A DNA stretch of 64,000 nucleotides from Sphingomonas sp. NBWT7 (GTDB lineage: Bacteria > Pseudomonadota > Alphaproteobacteria > Sphingomonadales > Sphingomonadaceae). This document shows, piece by piece, positions 1 through 8,758 of this stretch. The notes below the pieces were generated by a model, which saw only the letters and a program-made list of their open reading frames with translations, had not been told where the DNA came from and searched no databases. The first letter of the stretch is position 1. The number at the start of each line of letters is the position of its first letter. The stretch covers positions 2,751,501-2,815,500 of the forward strand of contig NZ_CP043639.1 in assembly GCF_014217605.1 (NCBI RefSeq), written 5' to 3'. The translations under genes were made by a program, and so were the position numbers.

Positions 1-932
1 GCCGCCCCGACGGTGGTGACGATGACGCGGTTGATCCGCCCCGCGAGCGGCGCGCGCACGGTTGTTCGCTCGAGCCGCGCGGCGAGCGCCGGCATCGTCG
101 AGGCGCGCGCGGACAGGTCAGCCTGCGCCTTGGCGAGTTCGTCCGCCGCGCGCGCGCGCCAGTCCTGCCGCGCCTGCGCAAGGCTGGCACCGGCTTCCGA
201 TACCGCCGCCTGCGACCGCGCGAGCGCCGCCGACGCCTGCGCCGCCTCGCTTGCCGCCACCGCCGCGGCGCTGCTCGCCTGATTCAACGTGAGCCGCGGC
301 TCGATGCCCTTGTCGACCAGCGGCTTGATCATCTCGAGTTCGTAGGCGCGCGCCTCGCTCGCGCTGCGCCGCGCCTCGAGCGCGGAGCGCGCCTCGTTGA
401 CCGCGCGGGTCGCCTGCACGCCGCGCGCGCCGTACGCGCCGGTGATCCCGGCGAGTTCCTGCATCTTGGCGGCGTGCAACGCGCGCTCGATCTCGATCTG
501 CTCGGCGATCGCCGGATTGCTTGCGGCGGGATAGACCGGCTCGCGCCCGAGCACCTCGGCCTTCAGGCGGGCGATCTTGACGAGCAGCGCGGCGGTCTGC
601 GCTTCGCCCGAGCCGAGCTCGCCGCCGGTGGCGGTGGGATCGAGCCGAACGATCGGCTGCCCGGCGCGCACCAGTTGCCCGGTACGCACCAGGATCTCCT
701 TCACCACCCCGCCTTCGAGGTTCGACACCGTCTGCAGCTGCGAGCTGGCGATGACGCGTCCCGAACCGCGCACGGTGCGGTCGAGCGTCGCCCACGATGC
801 CCAGACGACGAAGATCACGAAGAAGGCGACGATCGCCCACAGCAGCAGGCTCGACGCCTGGCGTGGCTTCACGCGCGAGGCGAGATCCTCGAGATGCGTG
901 TGCGGGGCGGGCTGGGTTGCGAGTTCGGACAT
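1..932 (-). CDS. HlyD-family type I secretion membrane fusion protein (3' end cut by window)
   Basis: Periplasmic adaptor of a type I secretion system, linking the inner-membrane ABC exporter to the TolC-like pore. About 310 residues are visible from ATG at 932; the C-terminal end lies left of the window. There is one membrane anchor at about residues 28-48 (SLLLWAIVAFFVIFVVWASW), a biotinyl-lipoyl-like half domain (VSNLEGGVVKEILV, then GQLVRAGQPIVRLD), and a long Ala/Glu/Arg-rich coiled-coil hairpin. The barrel then restarts at TTVRAPLAGRINRV. This is the standard HlyD/LapC/PrtE order. The start lies 4 nt after the ABC gene stop, so it is the third gene of a tolC-ABC-hlyD operon. The exported substrate is not in the window. 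Confidence 0.93.
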   Translation of the reverse strand, partial: MSELATQPAPHTHLEDLASRVKPRQASSLLLWAIVAFFVIFVVWASWATLDRTVRGSGRVIASSQLQTVSNLEGGVVKEILVRTGQLVRAGQPIVRLDPTATGGELGSGEAQTAALLVKIARLKAEVLGREPVYPAASNPAIAEQIEIERALHAAKMQELAGITGAYGARGVQATRAVNEARSALEARRSASEARAYELEMIKPLVDKGIEPRLTLNQASSAAAVAASEAAQASAALARSQAAVSEAGASLAQARQDWRARAADELAKAQADLSARASTMPALAARLERTTVRAPLAGRINRVIVTTVGA

Positions 933-936
933 CGGA

Positions 937-2664
937 TCAGGCCACCTTGGGTCGCGTGAGCTGCTGCATCACCTGGTCGCGCGGGCCGTCCATGATGACG
1001 TGGCCGCGCTCCATCACGATGATGCGCTGGACGAGCTGGAGCAGCGGCGGGCGGTGCGTGACGAGCACCATGGTGCGGCCCTGCACCTCGCTCTGCAGCC
1101 GATCGATCAGGCTCTGCTCGGTCTGCGTGTCCATGCTGGCGCTGGGCTCGTCGAACACCAGCATCTGCGGCCGGCCGGCGAGCGCGCGCGCGATCGCGAT
1201 CGACTGGCGCTGGCCGCCCGACAGCCCCTCGCCGCGATCGGCGAGCTTCAGGTCGTAGCCGTTGGCGATCTGCCCCATGAACTGGTGCGTGCCCGACAGG
1301 TCGGCGACGCGCAGCATCTCGGCATCGTCGATCCCGGCGCGGCCGAGCGAGATGTTCTCACGCACGCTGCCGGTCATCAGCACGCTGTCCTGCATCGCGA
1401 CGCCCATCTGGGCGCGCAGCGTGCTGGGATCGATCTGCCGGACATCGGTGCCGTCGACCATCACCAGCCCATCGGCGGGCGGATAGAGGCCGAGGATCAG
1501 CCGCGTCACGGTCGACTTGCCCGATCCGACGCGGCCGAGCAGCGCGACGCGCTCGCCCGGCTGGATCGTGAACGACACGCCGTGAAGCGCGGGCTCGCTC
1601 GCGCCGGGATAGCGGAAGCTGACGTTGCGGAATTCGATCTTGCCGGCGAGCTTGGCGAGGCGCAGCGGCTCGCCGGCCGGCCCCTCGCTCGGCTGCACCA
1701 TCATTGCGTTGATCTGGCGATAGGCGGTACGCGTGGCGGAGAGCCGCGCGAGCAGCTGCGAGATCGTCGCGAGCGGCGCGATCGCACGCCCGGCGAGCAG
1801 CGAGCAGGCGATCAGCCCGCCCGACGTCAGCTCGCGCTCCGCGATCAGGTTGACGCCGACGATCACGACGCCGGCGTAGCTGATCGTGCTCGCCGACCCC
1901 GCGACGGTGATCGCGATGGTCGAGATCAGCCGCTGGCGCAGCGACGAATCGGATTGCTGGCGCACCGCATCGACCCAGCGCCGCGACAGCATCGGCCCCG
2001 CGCCGGACGCCTTCACCGTCTCCAACCCGCCGATCGTCTCGACCAGCACCGACTGTTTCGACAGCCCCTCGCGCAGCGTCCGCGCGGTCAGCCGCTCGAG
2101 CGCGGGGTTGGTCGCCCACGCCGTCAGCAGCACCACCGGGATGATGACGAGCAGCACGATCACCACCTTGCCGCCGATCGCCCAGATCACCGCGACGGTG
2201 AGGATCAGGAACGGCAGGTCGACCAGCGCCGACATGGTGGCCGAGGCGAAGAAATCGCGCAGCGCCTCCAGCTCGCGCATCAGCCCGGCGAGTGCGCCGG
2301 TCGATCCGCGCTTCTGATCGAGCCGGATCGCGAGCAGCTTGGCGAACACGCGCTCGCCGACCTGCTGGTCGATGTCAGCGCCCGCGATGTCGACAAAATA
2401 GGATCGCAGCATCTTCAGCACGAAATCGAACACGATGACGATCGTGAAGCCGATCGACAGCGCGACGAGGCTCGACATCGCGTTGTTCGGGATCACGCGA
2501 TCGTAGATCACCATCGAGAACAGCGAGGTGACGAGCGCGAAGATGTTGATCAGCACCGCCGCGGCGGCGACCTTGAAATAGGTCGGCTTGTTTTCGAGCA
2601 TCGGCTCGACCAGCCACGGCGCGAAACGCTTCTTGGGGTCGGGGACGAGCGTATGGTCGCTCAT
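937..2664 (-). CDS. Type I secretion ABC transporter, permease fused to ATPase (LapB/PrtD-like)
   Basis: Inner-membrane exporter that uses ATP to drive an unfolded substrate through the HlyD-TolC channel. The protein has 575 residues. The membrane domain begins at about residue 30, with segments near 33-52, 65-85, 150-182 and 255-290. The ATPase domain follows with Walker A GRVGSGKST (377-385), signature LSGGQ (481-485) and Walker B MLVFDEP (501-507). The sequence starts directly at the membrane domain. The N-terminal C39-like domain found in LapB and HlyB is absent, and the length is nearer to PrtD. Its ATG overlaps the tolC stop (ATGA), indicating translational coupling. The substrate is probably an RTX-type protein or adhesin, but nothing here proves it. 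Confidence 0.95.
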   Translation of the reverse strand: MSDHTLVPDPKKRFAPWLVEPMLENKPTYFKVAAAAVLINIFALVTSLFSMVIYDRVIPNNAMSSLVALSIGFTIVIVFDFVLKMLRSYFVDIAGADIDQQVGERVFAKLLAIRLDQKRGSTGALAGLMRELEALRDFFASATMSALVDLPFLILTVAVIWAIGGKVVIVLLVIIPVVLLTAWATNPALERLTARTLREGLSKQSVLVETIGGLETVKASGAGPMLSRRWVDAVRQQSDSSLRQRLISTIAITVAGSASTISYAGVVIVGVNLIAERELTSGGLIACSLLAGRAIAPLATISQLLARLSATRTAYRQINAMMVQPSEGPAGEPLRLAKLAGKIEFRNVSFRYPGASEPALHGVSFTIQPGERVALLGRVGSGKSTVTRLILGLYPPADGLVMVDGTDVRQIDPSTLRAQMGVAMQDSVLMTGSVRENISLGRAGIDDAEMLRVADLSGTHQFMGQIANGYDLKLADRGEGLSGGQRQSIAIARALAGRPQMLVFDEPSASMDTQTEQSLIDRLQSEVQGRTMVLVTHRPPLLQLVQRIIVMERGHVIMDGPRDQVMQQLTRPKVA

Positions 2665-4124
2665 TGCGGGCGTCCTTGGACTGGATCGGTGATGCCGAGC
2701 GTGGGAAGCAGCTGCCCGGTCTTGGACAGCAGCACGTACCGCGACGCGTCGAGTTCGGTGACGGATTGGAGGTAGCCGACAGCGGTCTCGAAATAGCTGT
2801 CCTCCGCGCCGATCACGTCGAACAGCGTGCCCGACGAGACGCGAAAGCGCTCGGCGATCGTATCGCGCGAGCGGCGGCTGGCGAGATACGTCGCTTCGAG
2901 CGCGACGCGCTGCTCCTCGAGCGCCTGGACGTCGGACCAGGCGATCTCGGCGTCACGCGCGGCCTCGATCGAAACGCGGTTCGCGCGCGCCTCGGTCGCG
3001 CGGGCGCGGGCCTGCGCCTGCTGGTCGCGCTCCTCGATCCCGCCCCACAGGCGCTGGCGCAGCGTCAGCCGCGCGCGCACGTCATAGTCGCGCGGCGTTT
3101 CGTAGATGCCGTAGCGCCCGGTATCGAGCCCGGCGGACAGCGTTGGCAGGCGATCGGCGTGCGCCGCCTTGGCATCGTTGCGCGCGCCTTCGGCCAGCGC
3201 GCGGGCGGAGCGTACCGCGGGCACCTCGATCGCGCGGGCGACGGCAAGGTCGCGGCTGATCCCTGCCTGGCCGATGAACGGCGCCCGTGCCAGTCCGGCG
3301 GGCGGCGGCGTGCCGGCAAGCGACTGAAAGCGCGCGGCGGCCTGCGCCTCCAGCCGGCGGAAGCGCGCGAGTCGCGCGTCGGCGGAGGCGATGTAGCTAT
3401 CGACCCGCGCGATGTCGGCCTCGGCCGAGACGCCGCGCCGGATGCGTTCCTGCACCATCACCCGCAGTTCGCGCTGGCTGGCCGCGAACGCGGTCGATAG
3501 CGCGACGAGCGAGCGATAGGTAAAAACGTCGTACCACGCCGCCAGCGTCTGCAGCGCAACGCGATCCTGCGCGCCGAGGATGTCGGTCTCCGCCGCGCGC
3601 AGCCGCTCGCGCGCGGCGCCGATCCGCGCGTTCGCGCTGCCCCCGTCGAGCAGCAGCTGATCGACCGACAGCAGCTGATCGGTACGGCGGCCGGGGCGCG
3701 ATTCCTCGATGATGTTCTCGACGTTGTTGCCGAAGTTGCGCGACAGCACCTTGTAGCTGGTGATGGTGACGTCGACGGTGGGGCGGCGCACCGCACGTGC
3801 TTCGCCCAGCGCGGCGCTGGCCTCGTCGCGGGTCGCGCTCGCTTCGTCCGCCTCGGGCGCACGGGCGATCGATTCGACGACGATACGCTGGAGCAATTCG
3901 ACCGGTGCGGTCGTCCGCGTCAGCGCGAGCAGCGGGTCGGACGCAGCGCTTACCGCCATCGGATTGCCGCTGTGCGTCGGCAGCAGCGGCGGGGTGGGGG
4001 CAGGAGTGGGCGGGGCGGCAGGCGCGGGAAGCGCCGGTGCGGAAGGACTCGCCATGGGCGACATGGCCTGTCCCGAAAGCACGAGCGCAGCCAGCGCCAG
4101 GCCCATCGCCGACGCGCCGATCAC
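2661..4124 (-). CDS. TolC-family outer membrane channel of the type I secretion operon
   Basis: Outer-membrane/periplasmic exit duct, 487 residues. It starts with GTG at 4124, preceded by AGGAG 6 nt upstream; an ATG 18 nt further in is the alternative. The N-terminus is hydrophobic and signal-like (about residues 1-20), followed by a Pro/Ala-rich stretch to about 50. Two repeats rich in Ala, Arg and Glu follow, typical of the TolC alpha-barrel. Motifs such as QLLLDGG, RLTLRQRLWGG and ERFRVSSGTLFDVIGAEDSYF are characteristic of type I secretion TolC/LapE proteins. It is the first gene of the operon and overlaps the ABC gene by ATGA. The 124-nt gap before it separates it from motB. Confidence 0.92.
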   Translation of the reverse strand: MIGASAMGLALAALVLSGQAMSPMASPSAPALPAPAAPPTPAPTPPLLPTHSGNPMAVSAASDPLLALTRTTAPVELLQRIVVESIARAPEADEASATRDEASAALGEARAVRRPTVDVTITSYKVLSRNFGNNVENIIEESRPGRRTDQLLSVDQLLLDGGSANARIGAARERLRAAETDILGAQDRVALQTLAAWYDVFTYRSLVALSTAFAASQRELRVMVQERIRRGVSAEADIARVDSYIASADARLARFRRLEAQAAARFQSLAGTPPPAGLARAPFIGQAGISRDLAVARAIEVPAVRSARALAEGARNDAKAAHADRLPTLSAGLDTGRYGIYETPRDYDVRARLTLRQRLWGGIEERDQQAQARARATEARANRVSIEAARDAEIAWSDVQALEEQRVALEATYLASRRSRDTIAERFRVSSGTLFDVIGAEDSYFETAVGYLQSVTELDASRYVLLSKTGQLLPTLGITDPVQGRPQ

Positions 4125-4210
4125 ATCCTGCTCCTGAAAAACGCTACGCGAACCATCTATCCCCCCCGGGACAAGATGGCGCCTCTATCCTGCGGCGAAG
4201 CGTTCGCCAA

Positions 4211-4252
4211 GTATTGTAACGCGCTGGTAAATAAAAGCCGGCTGTGCGTTAC
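4211..4252 (-). promoter_or_regulatory. Possible promoter/inverted repeat between motB and the tolC operon
   Basis: On the minus strand, TACAAT (4218-4213) matches a -10 box at five of six bases, but no good -35 lies 16-18 bp upstream. A 7-bp inverted repeat, GTAACGC (4216-4222) and GCGTTAC (4246-4252), brackets an AT-rich core and overlaps the motB stop. It could be a motB terminator, an operator for the secretion operon, or both. Confidence 0.3.
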
Positions 4253-5154
4253 TGGCCGAACACACCCGCGCGGTAGAGCAGGGTGATCGCGACGCGGCGG
4301 TTGCGCGGATCCATCGGATCCTTCTCGATCATCGGCTCGCGATCGGCGACGCCTTCGATGCGGTGGAACCGCCCCTCGGGAATGCCGCCGAGCAGCAGCC
4401 GGCGACGCGTCGCCTCGGCGCGGCCGGTGGCGAGCATCCAGTTGTTCATCGCGCGTGGGTCGCCGAACGGCAGGCTGTCGGTATGGCCGCGGATCATGAT
4501 CGGGTTCTGCGTCGCCTTGATCCCGTCCGCGACCATCCCGATCAGCTGGGACGCGTCGCTTTCCAGCGCGGTGGTGCCGAGCGCGAACATCGAATAATCG
4601 GCATCGTCGACCAGATCGATCCGCATCCCCTGCGGCGTCATGGTGAAGCGGATGTGCTTGGCCCATGCGGCGAGGCTCTTGCGCTCCTTGAGCTGCTGCT
4701 CGACCTGCTGTTTCAGTTTGGCGAAGTTCTTGCGGTCCTCCGCCGCGACCGCATCGGGGCTGCGCAGCGATCCCTTGCGGCCGGTGCCGATATCCTTGCC
4801 GCCCGCGCCGTCCACCTTGGAGACGATCGTCGGCATGCGCGAATTGCCGTCATGCGGACCGGTCTTCATCTGCGAGGTGACCGATTCGCCGCCGAGCAGC
4901 CCGCTGCCGCCGATGCCGAGCGACTTGGTGTTGAGGACGGTGGGCGCGAAATAGTCCGCGATGCCCTTGCGCTGCTTCTCCGATGTGGCGCCGAGCAGCC
5001 ACATCAGCAGGAAGAACGCCATCATCGCCGTGACGAAATCGGCGTACGCGACCTTCCAGGCGCCGCCGTGGTGCCCGCCATGCCCCTCGATATAGATCTT
5101 CTTGACGATGATCTTGGGCGGCTGGTTGTTCCCGTGGGGCGCGCGCGCGGCCAT
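4249..5154 (-). CDS. motB: Flagellar motor stator protein MotB
   Basis: Peptidoglycan-anchored stator subunit that pairs with MotA to form the ion channel driving flagellar rotation. It has 301 residues with a single transmembrane segment after GGAWKVAYADFVTAMMAFF. The essential ion-binding aspartate is D39 within VAYADF. The OmpA-like peptidoglycan-binding domain is at about residues 165-295, with IRGHTDSLPFG and ATGRAEATRRRLL. The gene starts immediately after the motA stop with no gap, so the two are translationally linked. The Lys/His/Gly-rich N-terminus (HGGHHGG) is typical of the E. coli-type MotB rather than the shorter PomB type. No flagellar promoter was found directly upstream of the pair. 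Confidence 0.97.
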   Translation of the reverse strand: MAARAPHGNNQPPKIIVKKIYIEGHGGHHGGAWKVAYADFVTAMMAFFLLMWLLGATSEKQRKGIADYFAPTVLNTKSLGIGGSGLLGGESVTSQMKTGPHDGNSRMPTIVSKVDGAGGKDIGTGRKGSLRSPDAVAAEDRKNFAKLKQQVEQQLKERKSLAAWAKHIRFTMTPQGMRIDLVDDADYSMFALGTTALESDASQLIGMVADGIKATQNPIMIRGHTDSLPFGDPRAMNNWMLATGRAEATRRRLLLGGIPEGRFHRIEGVADREPMIEKDPMDPRNRRVAITLLYRAGVFGQ

Positions 5155-6018
5155 TTACTTGCCCCTGAGGCCGTCGAACACCTCGGCGAAGCCGGGCTGG
5201 TTGGTGTGCGCGATGCCCGAGCGCGCCGCTTCGATGACGAGCGGCTGCGGATGGCCGTGGAGCGAGGCGATGATGATCTGCTTCACCACGTGATAGATCG
5301 CCGCATCGGCATCGATCACCTGCTTCAGCCGCGAGGCGAGCGGGCTGACGATGCCATAGGCGAGCAGCACGCCGAGGAACGTGCCGACCAGCGCCGATCC
5401 GATCATGCCGCCGAGGATCGACGGCGGCTTGTCGATCGAGCCCATCGTCTTCACCACGCCGAGCACCGCGGCGACGATGCCGAGCGCAGGCAGCGCGTCG
5501 GCGAGCGAGGAGAGCGTCGTGTGCGGCCCCTCCACCTCGTGATGGTGGGTCTTGATCGCATTGTCCATCACGTCCTCGACCGCATGGACGTCGAGCGTGC
5601 CCGACGACACGACGACGAGACGCAGCGTATCGGCGATCAGCGCGACCAGCGTGTGATCGGCGAGGAGGCGCGGATATTCGGCGAACACCGCGGAGGATTT
5701 GGGATCCTCGACGTGCGGCTCGAGCGCGATCGGACCGTCCATCCGCAGCATCTTCATCAGCTTGCTGACGAGGAAGATGACGTCGAGATAATCCTGCTTC
5801 TTGTACTTCGGCCCCTTGAAAACCTTGGCAAGGCCGCCGCCCATCGCCTTCAACTCCTTGCCCGAATTACCGATGATCAGCGCGCCCGCCGCGGCGCCGC
5901 CGATGATCAGCATCTCGTGCGGCAGCGCGTGAAGCACAGGGCCGAGCGCGCCACCGGTGAAGGCGAAGCCACCGAACACCATGGCAATGAGGACGACGAG
6001 GCCGATGGCGGCGAACAT
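5155..6018 (-). CDS. motA: Flagellar motor stator protein MotA
   Basis: Inner-membrane stator subunit, 287 residues, of the long E. coli-like class. Four membrane segments can be seen: about 3-23, 34-52, 170-192 and 203-226. The cytoplasmic loop between the second and third carries the charged residues that contact FliG. The conserved proline region ALPALGIVAAVLGVVKTMG precedes segment 3, and the C-terminal tail is cytoplasmic. It pairs with motB directly downstream. The 117 nt upstream, to flgL, contain neither a sigma28 element like those at flgM and the flagellins nor a sigma54 element. Its transcription may therefore be basal or come through from flgL. Confidence 0.97.
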   Translation of the reverse strand: MFAAIGLVVLIAMVFGGFAFTGGALGPVLHALPHEMLIIGGAAAGALIIGNSGKELKAMGGGLAKVFKGPKYKKQDYLDVIFLVSKLMKMLRMDGPIALEPHVEDPKSSAVFAEYPRLLADHTLVALIADTLRLVVVSSGTLDVHAVEDVMDNAIKTHHHEVEGPHTTLSSLADALPALGIVAAVLGVVKTMGSIDKPPSILGGMIGSALVGTFLGVLLAYGIVSPLASRLKQVIDADAAIYHVVKQIIIASLHGHPQPLVIEAARSGIAHTNQPGFAEVFDGLRGK

Positions 6019-6135
6019 GTGTTTCCCCGGGACAGGAGCAATTCGCGCTGATGGTTAACCCGACATGGTAGCCAAGAGGTTACCGGGCGAAGGTTTTTCT
6101 ATCGCTTCGGCGCGCCGGCGGCGGCGTGCGGCGGA

Positions 6136-7023
6136 TCAGCGCAGGTAATCGAACAGCGACAGGCTGGAGAGCTTGGAGAAGCTCGCCTGCGTCGCCTGAA
6201 GGATCGTCATCGTCTTCTGCAGCTCGACGATCGTCTCGGTCGGATCGGCATCCTCGATGCCCGAGCGGGTGACCTCGCGGTCGTCCGCCGCGCTCTTCAG
6301 CTGCGCGGCGAACAGATCGACCCGCGCCTCGCGCGCGCCGAGCGAAGCCTGCGTGCCGATCACCTGGTCGGCGACCACGTCGAGCGTCTCGGACGCGTCC
6401 TCGGGCACGTCCTCGCCCGCGCGCAGCGCGGTGACGATCGCCGTCAGCGCGGCGGCGATGTCGCTCGTCGGCGTGGCGAGGAAATCCTTGGCATTGACGG
6501 TCGCCTCGACGCTCTGCCCGTCGCCGAGCGGCATCGCCGGGGCTTTTCCGGCCGCGAAAGCGAGGCCGCCGCCGCTCTGCGTCACCGCCGCGCCGTCGTC
6601 TTGGCCGCCGAACAGCGGCATGCCGCGCGCGTCCTTGGCGTTGGCGAGCGAGACGACCGACTGGAGGATGCCGTCGAGTTCGGTTGCGATCGCCGCCTTG
6701 GCGCTCGCCGAATTGGTGCCGCTCTTCGCCTGCACGACGAGTTCGGCCGCGCGTTGCAGCCGATCGGTCATCTGCGTCAGCGTGGTGCCCGCCTGCTGCA
6801 GTGTCGACTGCGCGAGCTTGACGTTGGCCGCGTCCTGCACGCCGTCGGCATTGGCGCGCTGGATACCCTGCAATCGCTGGTAGCCGACCGAATCGTCGGA
6901 CGGTTTCAGCAGCTTCTTGCCCGTCGAGATCTGCTCGTTGAGCGTATCGAACTTCGACTGGAGCGCCTGCATCGTGCTCGTCGAGCGATCAAAGAACAGG
7001 CTGGTGGAAAGGTTGACACTCAT
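6136..7023 (-). CDS. flgL: Flagellar hook-filament junction protein FlgL (HAP3)
   Basis: Second hook-associated junction protein, joining FlgK to the flagellin filament. It has 295 residues, close to the usual 300-320. The flagellin-like N-terminus (STSLFFDRSTSTMQALQSKFDTLNEQISTG) and C-terminal helix (ELQKTMTILQATQASFSKLS) form the D0/D1 coiled coils. It is secreted by the flagellar export apparatus, so no signal peptide is expected or seen. It is the last gene of the flgB-L operon; its ATG overlaps the flgK stop by 1 nt (TGATG). A 117-nt gap separates it from motA. Confidence 0.95.
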   Translation of the reverse strand: MSVNLSTSLFFDRSTSTMQALQSKFDTLNEQISTGKKLLKPSDDSVGYQRLQGIQRANADGVQDAANVKLAQSTLQQAGTTLTQMTDRLQRAAELVVQAKSGTNSASAKAAIATELDGILQSVVSLANAKDARGMPLFGGQDDGAAVTQSGGGLAFAAGKAPAMPLGDGQSVEATVNAKDFLATPTSDIAAALTAIVTALRAGEDVPEDASETLDVVADQVIGTQASLGAREARVDLFAAQLKSAADDREVTRSGIEDADPTETIVELQKTMTILQATQASFSKLSSLSLFDYLR

Positions 7024-8357
7024 CAGCGAATATCCAGCAGGGTCTGCAACGTCTCGCGCGCGATCGAGATGACGCGGCTCGACGCCTGATAGGCTTGCTG
7101 GAAGCGCAGCAGGTCGACCGCTTCCGAATCGAGATCGACGCCCGATACAGCGTCGCGCGCGGCGATCGCGCCGTCGTGGATCGCGGTCTGCGCCGCGGCG
7201 ACGGTGCGGCGCGTCTGGATCGCGGCGGCGTTGCCGCTGACCAGCGCGGTCAGCCCGCCTTCGACATTCGTCGCGCTTCGCAGCGCCTCGAGCGTGGCGA
7301 GGTTGCCGTTGCCGCGGGTACCTTCGCCGACGCTCGCCGCGGCGATGCCGCGCGGATCGTCGAGCGTCATCGAGATGTCGGTCGGCGCGGCGCCGACGGT
7401 GAACATCGCGTTGCCGGCATTGCCGTCGAGCGTGCGTCCGCCCGCCTGCGTGTCGTTGACGGTGTCGACGAAGGTGGTCGCGAGCTCGCCGAGCGCGCTG
7501 CGCGCATCCGCGATCCGCTGCGCCCCGTCGACCACACCGCCGAGCGTGCCGCCGCCCGGCGTCAGCACCGACGTATCCTTGCCCGACTGGACCGCGAAAA
7601 CGACCGCGCCGGCGGCGTTGCGCGCATAGCTGACGGTCGACACCTGGTTGCCGCTGACGAGCGCGACGCCGTTGCCGCCGCCGGCGCGTACGCTGGCACG
7701 GCCGAAGCCGTCGATCGTCGCGCTGACGTCGACCAGCCCGCTCATCTTCTCTAGGATCGCGTCGCGCTGATCGGCGAGATTGGCCGCCGCCGCACTCCCC
7801 GCGCCGACGCGGCCGAGCCCGTCGTTGATCTTGGCGAGCGCGGCCGAAAGCCCGTTGAGATCGGCGACCGCCTGATCAGCCGTCGCGTCGAGCTCGCCCG
7901 TCGCGTTGGCGAGCGCGGCGCCGGTCGCGGTGAACGCGCCGGCCACGGCGCGCGCCTGCTCGAGCATCGCAGCGCGCGGCGCGGTGGCGGTAGGATCGGC
8001 GGTAACGCCTTTGGCGGCGGTGAAGAAGGCGGTGAGGCGGGTGTCGAGATCGGCGCCGGTCAGCGCGGTCTGGATGCGATCGAGCCACACGCCGCCCGCT
8101 TCGGTCCGCGCCAGATCGGCGCCCGACGCGCGGACCGACGCCGCCTTGAACATGTCGGCCGCGCGGCTGACGCCGGTGACGAACACGCCGTGACCGCTGG
8201 TCGCGCCGGACGCGGTGACCGAGACCACTTCCTTCGTCGTGATCGTGCGGCGCGAATAGCCCTCGACCCCGCCGTTCGCGATGTTCTCCGACACCACGGA
8301 CAGCGCGGCCTGATTCGCGCGGACGCCCGATGCGCCGATGGAAAGAAGGTCGCTCAC
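7023..8357 (-). CDS. flgK: Flagellar hook-filament junction protein FlgK (HAP1)
   Basis: First hook-associated junction protein, 444 residues. That is about 100 shorter than the enterobacterial protein, probably through loss of outer domain sequence. The N-terminus has the axial-protein signature (MSDLLSIGASGVRANQAALSVVSENIAN, then GYSRR). The C-terminus ends in VDLDSEAVDLLRFQQAYQASSRVISIARETLQTLL, the D0 helix. The start overlaps flgJ by ATGA. It is exported by the flagellar type III apparatus and needs the FlgN chaperone encoded at 17382. Confidence 0.96.
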   Translation of the reverse strand: MSDLLSIGASGVRANQAALSVVSENIANGGVEGYSRRTITTKEVVSVTASGATSGHGVFVTGVSRAADMFKAASVRASGADLARTEAGGVWLDRIQTALTGADLDTRLTAFFTAAKGVTADPTATAPRAAMLEQARAVAGAFTATGAALANATGELDATADQAVADLNGLSAALAKINDGLGRVGAGSAAAANLADQRDAILEKMSGLVDVSATIDGFGRASVRAGGGNGVALVSGNQVSTVSYARNAAGAVVFAVQSGKDTSVLTPGGGTLGGVVDGAQRIADARSALGELATTFVDTVNDTQAGGRTLDGNAGNAMFTVGAAPTDISMTLDDPRGIAAASVGEGTRGNGNLATLEALRSATNVEGGLTALVSGNAAAIQTRRTVAAAQTAIHDGAIAARDAVSGVDLDSEAVDLLRFQQAYQASSRVISIARETLQTLLDIR

Positions 8358-8758
8358 GCCGGCGGCATCGCCGATCGCTGGTTAAGATCGGGTTTCGCCT
8401 CGGCCGAACCGGACGCATCGCCGGTCTGGTCCGCCGATTTCGCCGCCGCCGTTGCCGAAAGGCCACGCGACAGGAAGTCGGTCATCGCCTTGCCGATCCC
8501 GAGCGGCGTGTGCTGCGCCATCTGCTGGACCATCTTCTGGTCCTGCATGTCGCGGAAGGTGTCGATCGCCTGGCTGTCGAACAGCGGCTCGGCGAGTTTC
8601 GCCTGGCGCATCGACTTCAGCATCATCGCGGTAAACACCGATTCGAACTGCTGCCCGGCGGCGACGAGGTTCTCGCGCGTCTGCGTGCGCTTCAGCCCGG
8701 TATCGATACCCGTCGCGCCAGAGATGGTGCCGACGGGCGGCGGCGTGATCTGCGTCAC
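8354..8758 (-). CDS. flgJ: Rod-binding protein, FlgJ N-terminal type
   Basis: Rod-capping or rod-binding factor of 134 residues. Only the N-terminal rod-binding domain is present (QFESVFTAMMLKSMRQA, then FRDMQDQKMVQQMAQHTPLGIGKAM). The muramidase half of the 313-residue enterobacterial FlgJ is missing. That activity is probably supplied by the separate transglycosylase at 17788, as in other alphaproteobacteria. The gene overlaps flgI upstream and flgK downstream by 4 nt each, so translation is coupled through the operon. Confidence 0.93.
   Translation of the reverse strand: MTQITPPPVGTISGATGIDTGLKRTQTRENLVAAGQQFESVFTAMMLKSMRQAKLAEPLFDSQAIDTFRDMQDQKMVQQMAQHTPLGIGKAMTDFLSRGLSATAAAKSADQTGDASGSAEAKPDLNQRSAMPPA

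Noticed and set aside
577..2775. A 732-residue plus-strand open frame
   Set aside because: It is antisense to the ABC transporter and hlyD, is very rich in Arg/His/Asp as is typical of GC-rich shadow frames, and has no recognisable domain.
4125..4248. c-di-GMP riboswitch before the secretion operon
   Set aside because: A short ACGCACAG string recalled the motif, but the rest of the conserved core and pairing are absent.
6019..6135. Possible sigma28 promoter for motA
   Set aside because: No TAAAG box at 11 bp from a GCCGTTT-like box was found on the minus strand; only weak AT-rich matches.
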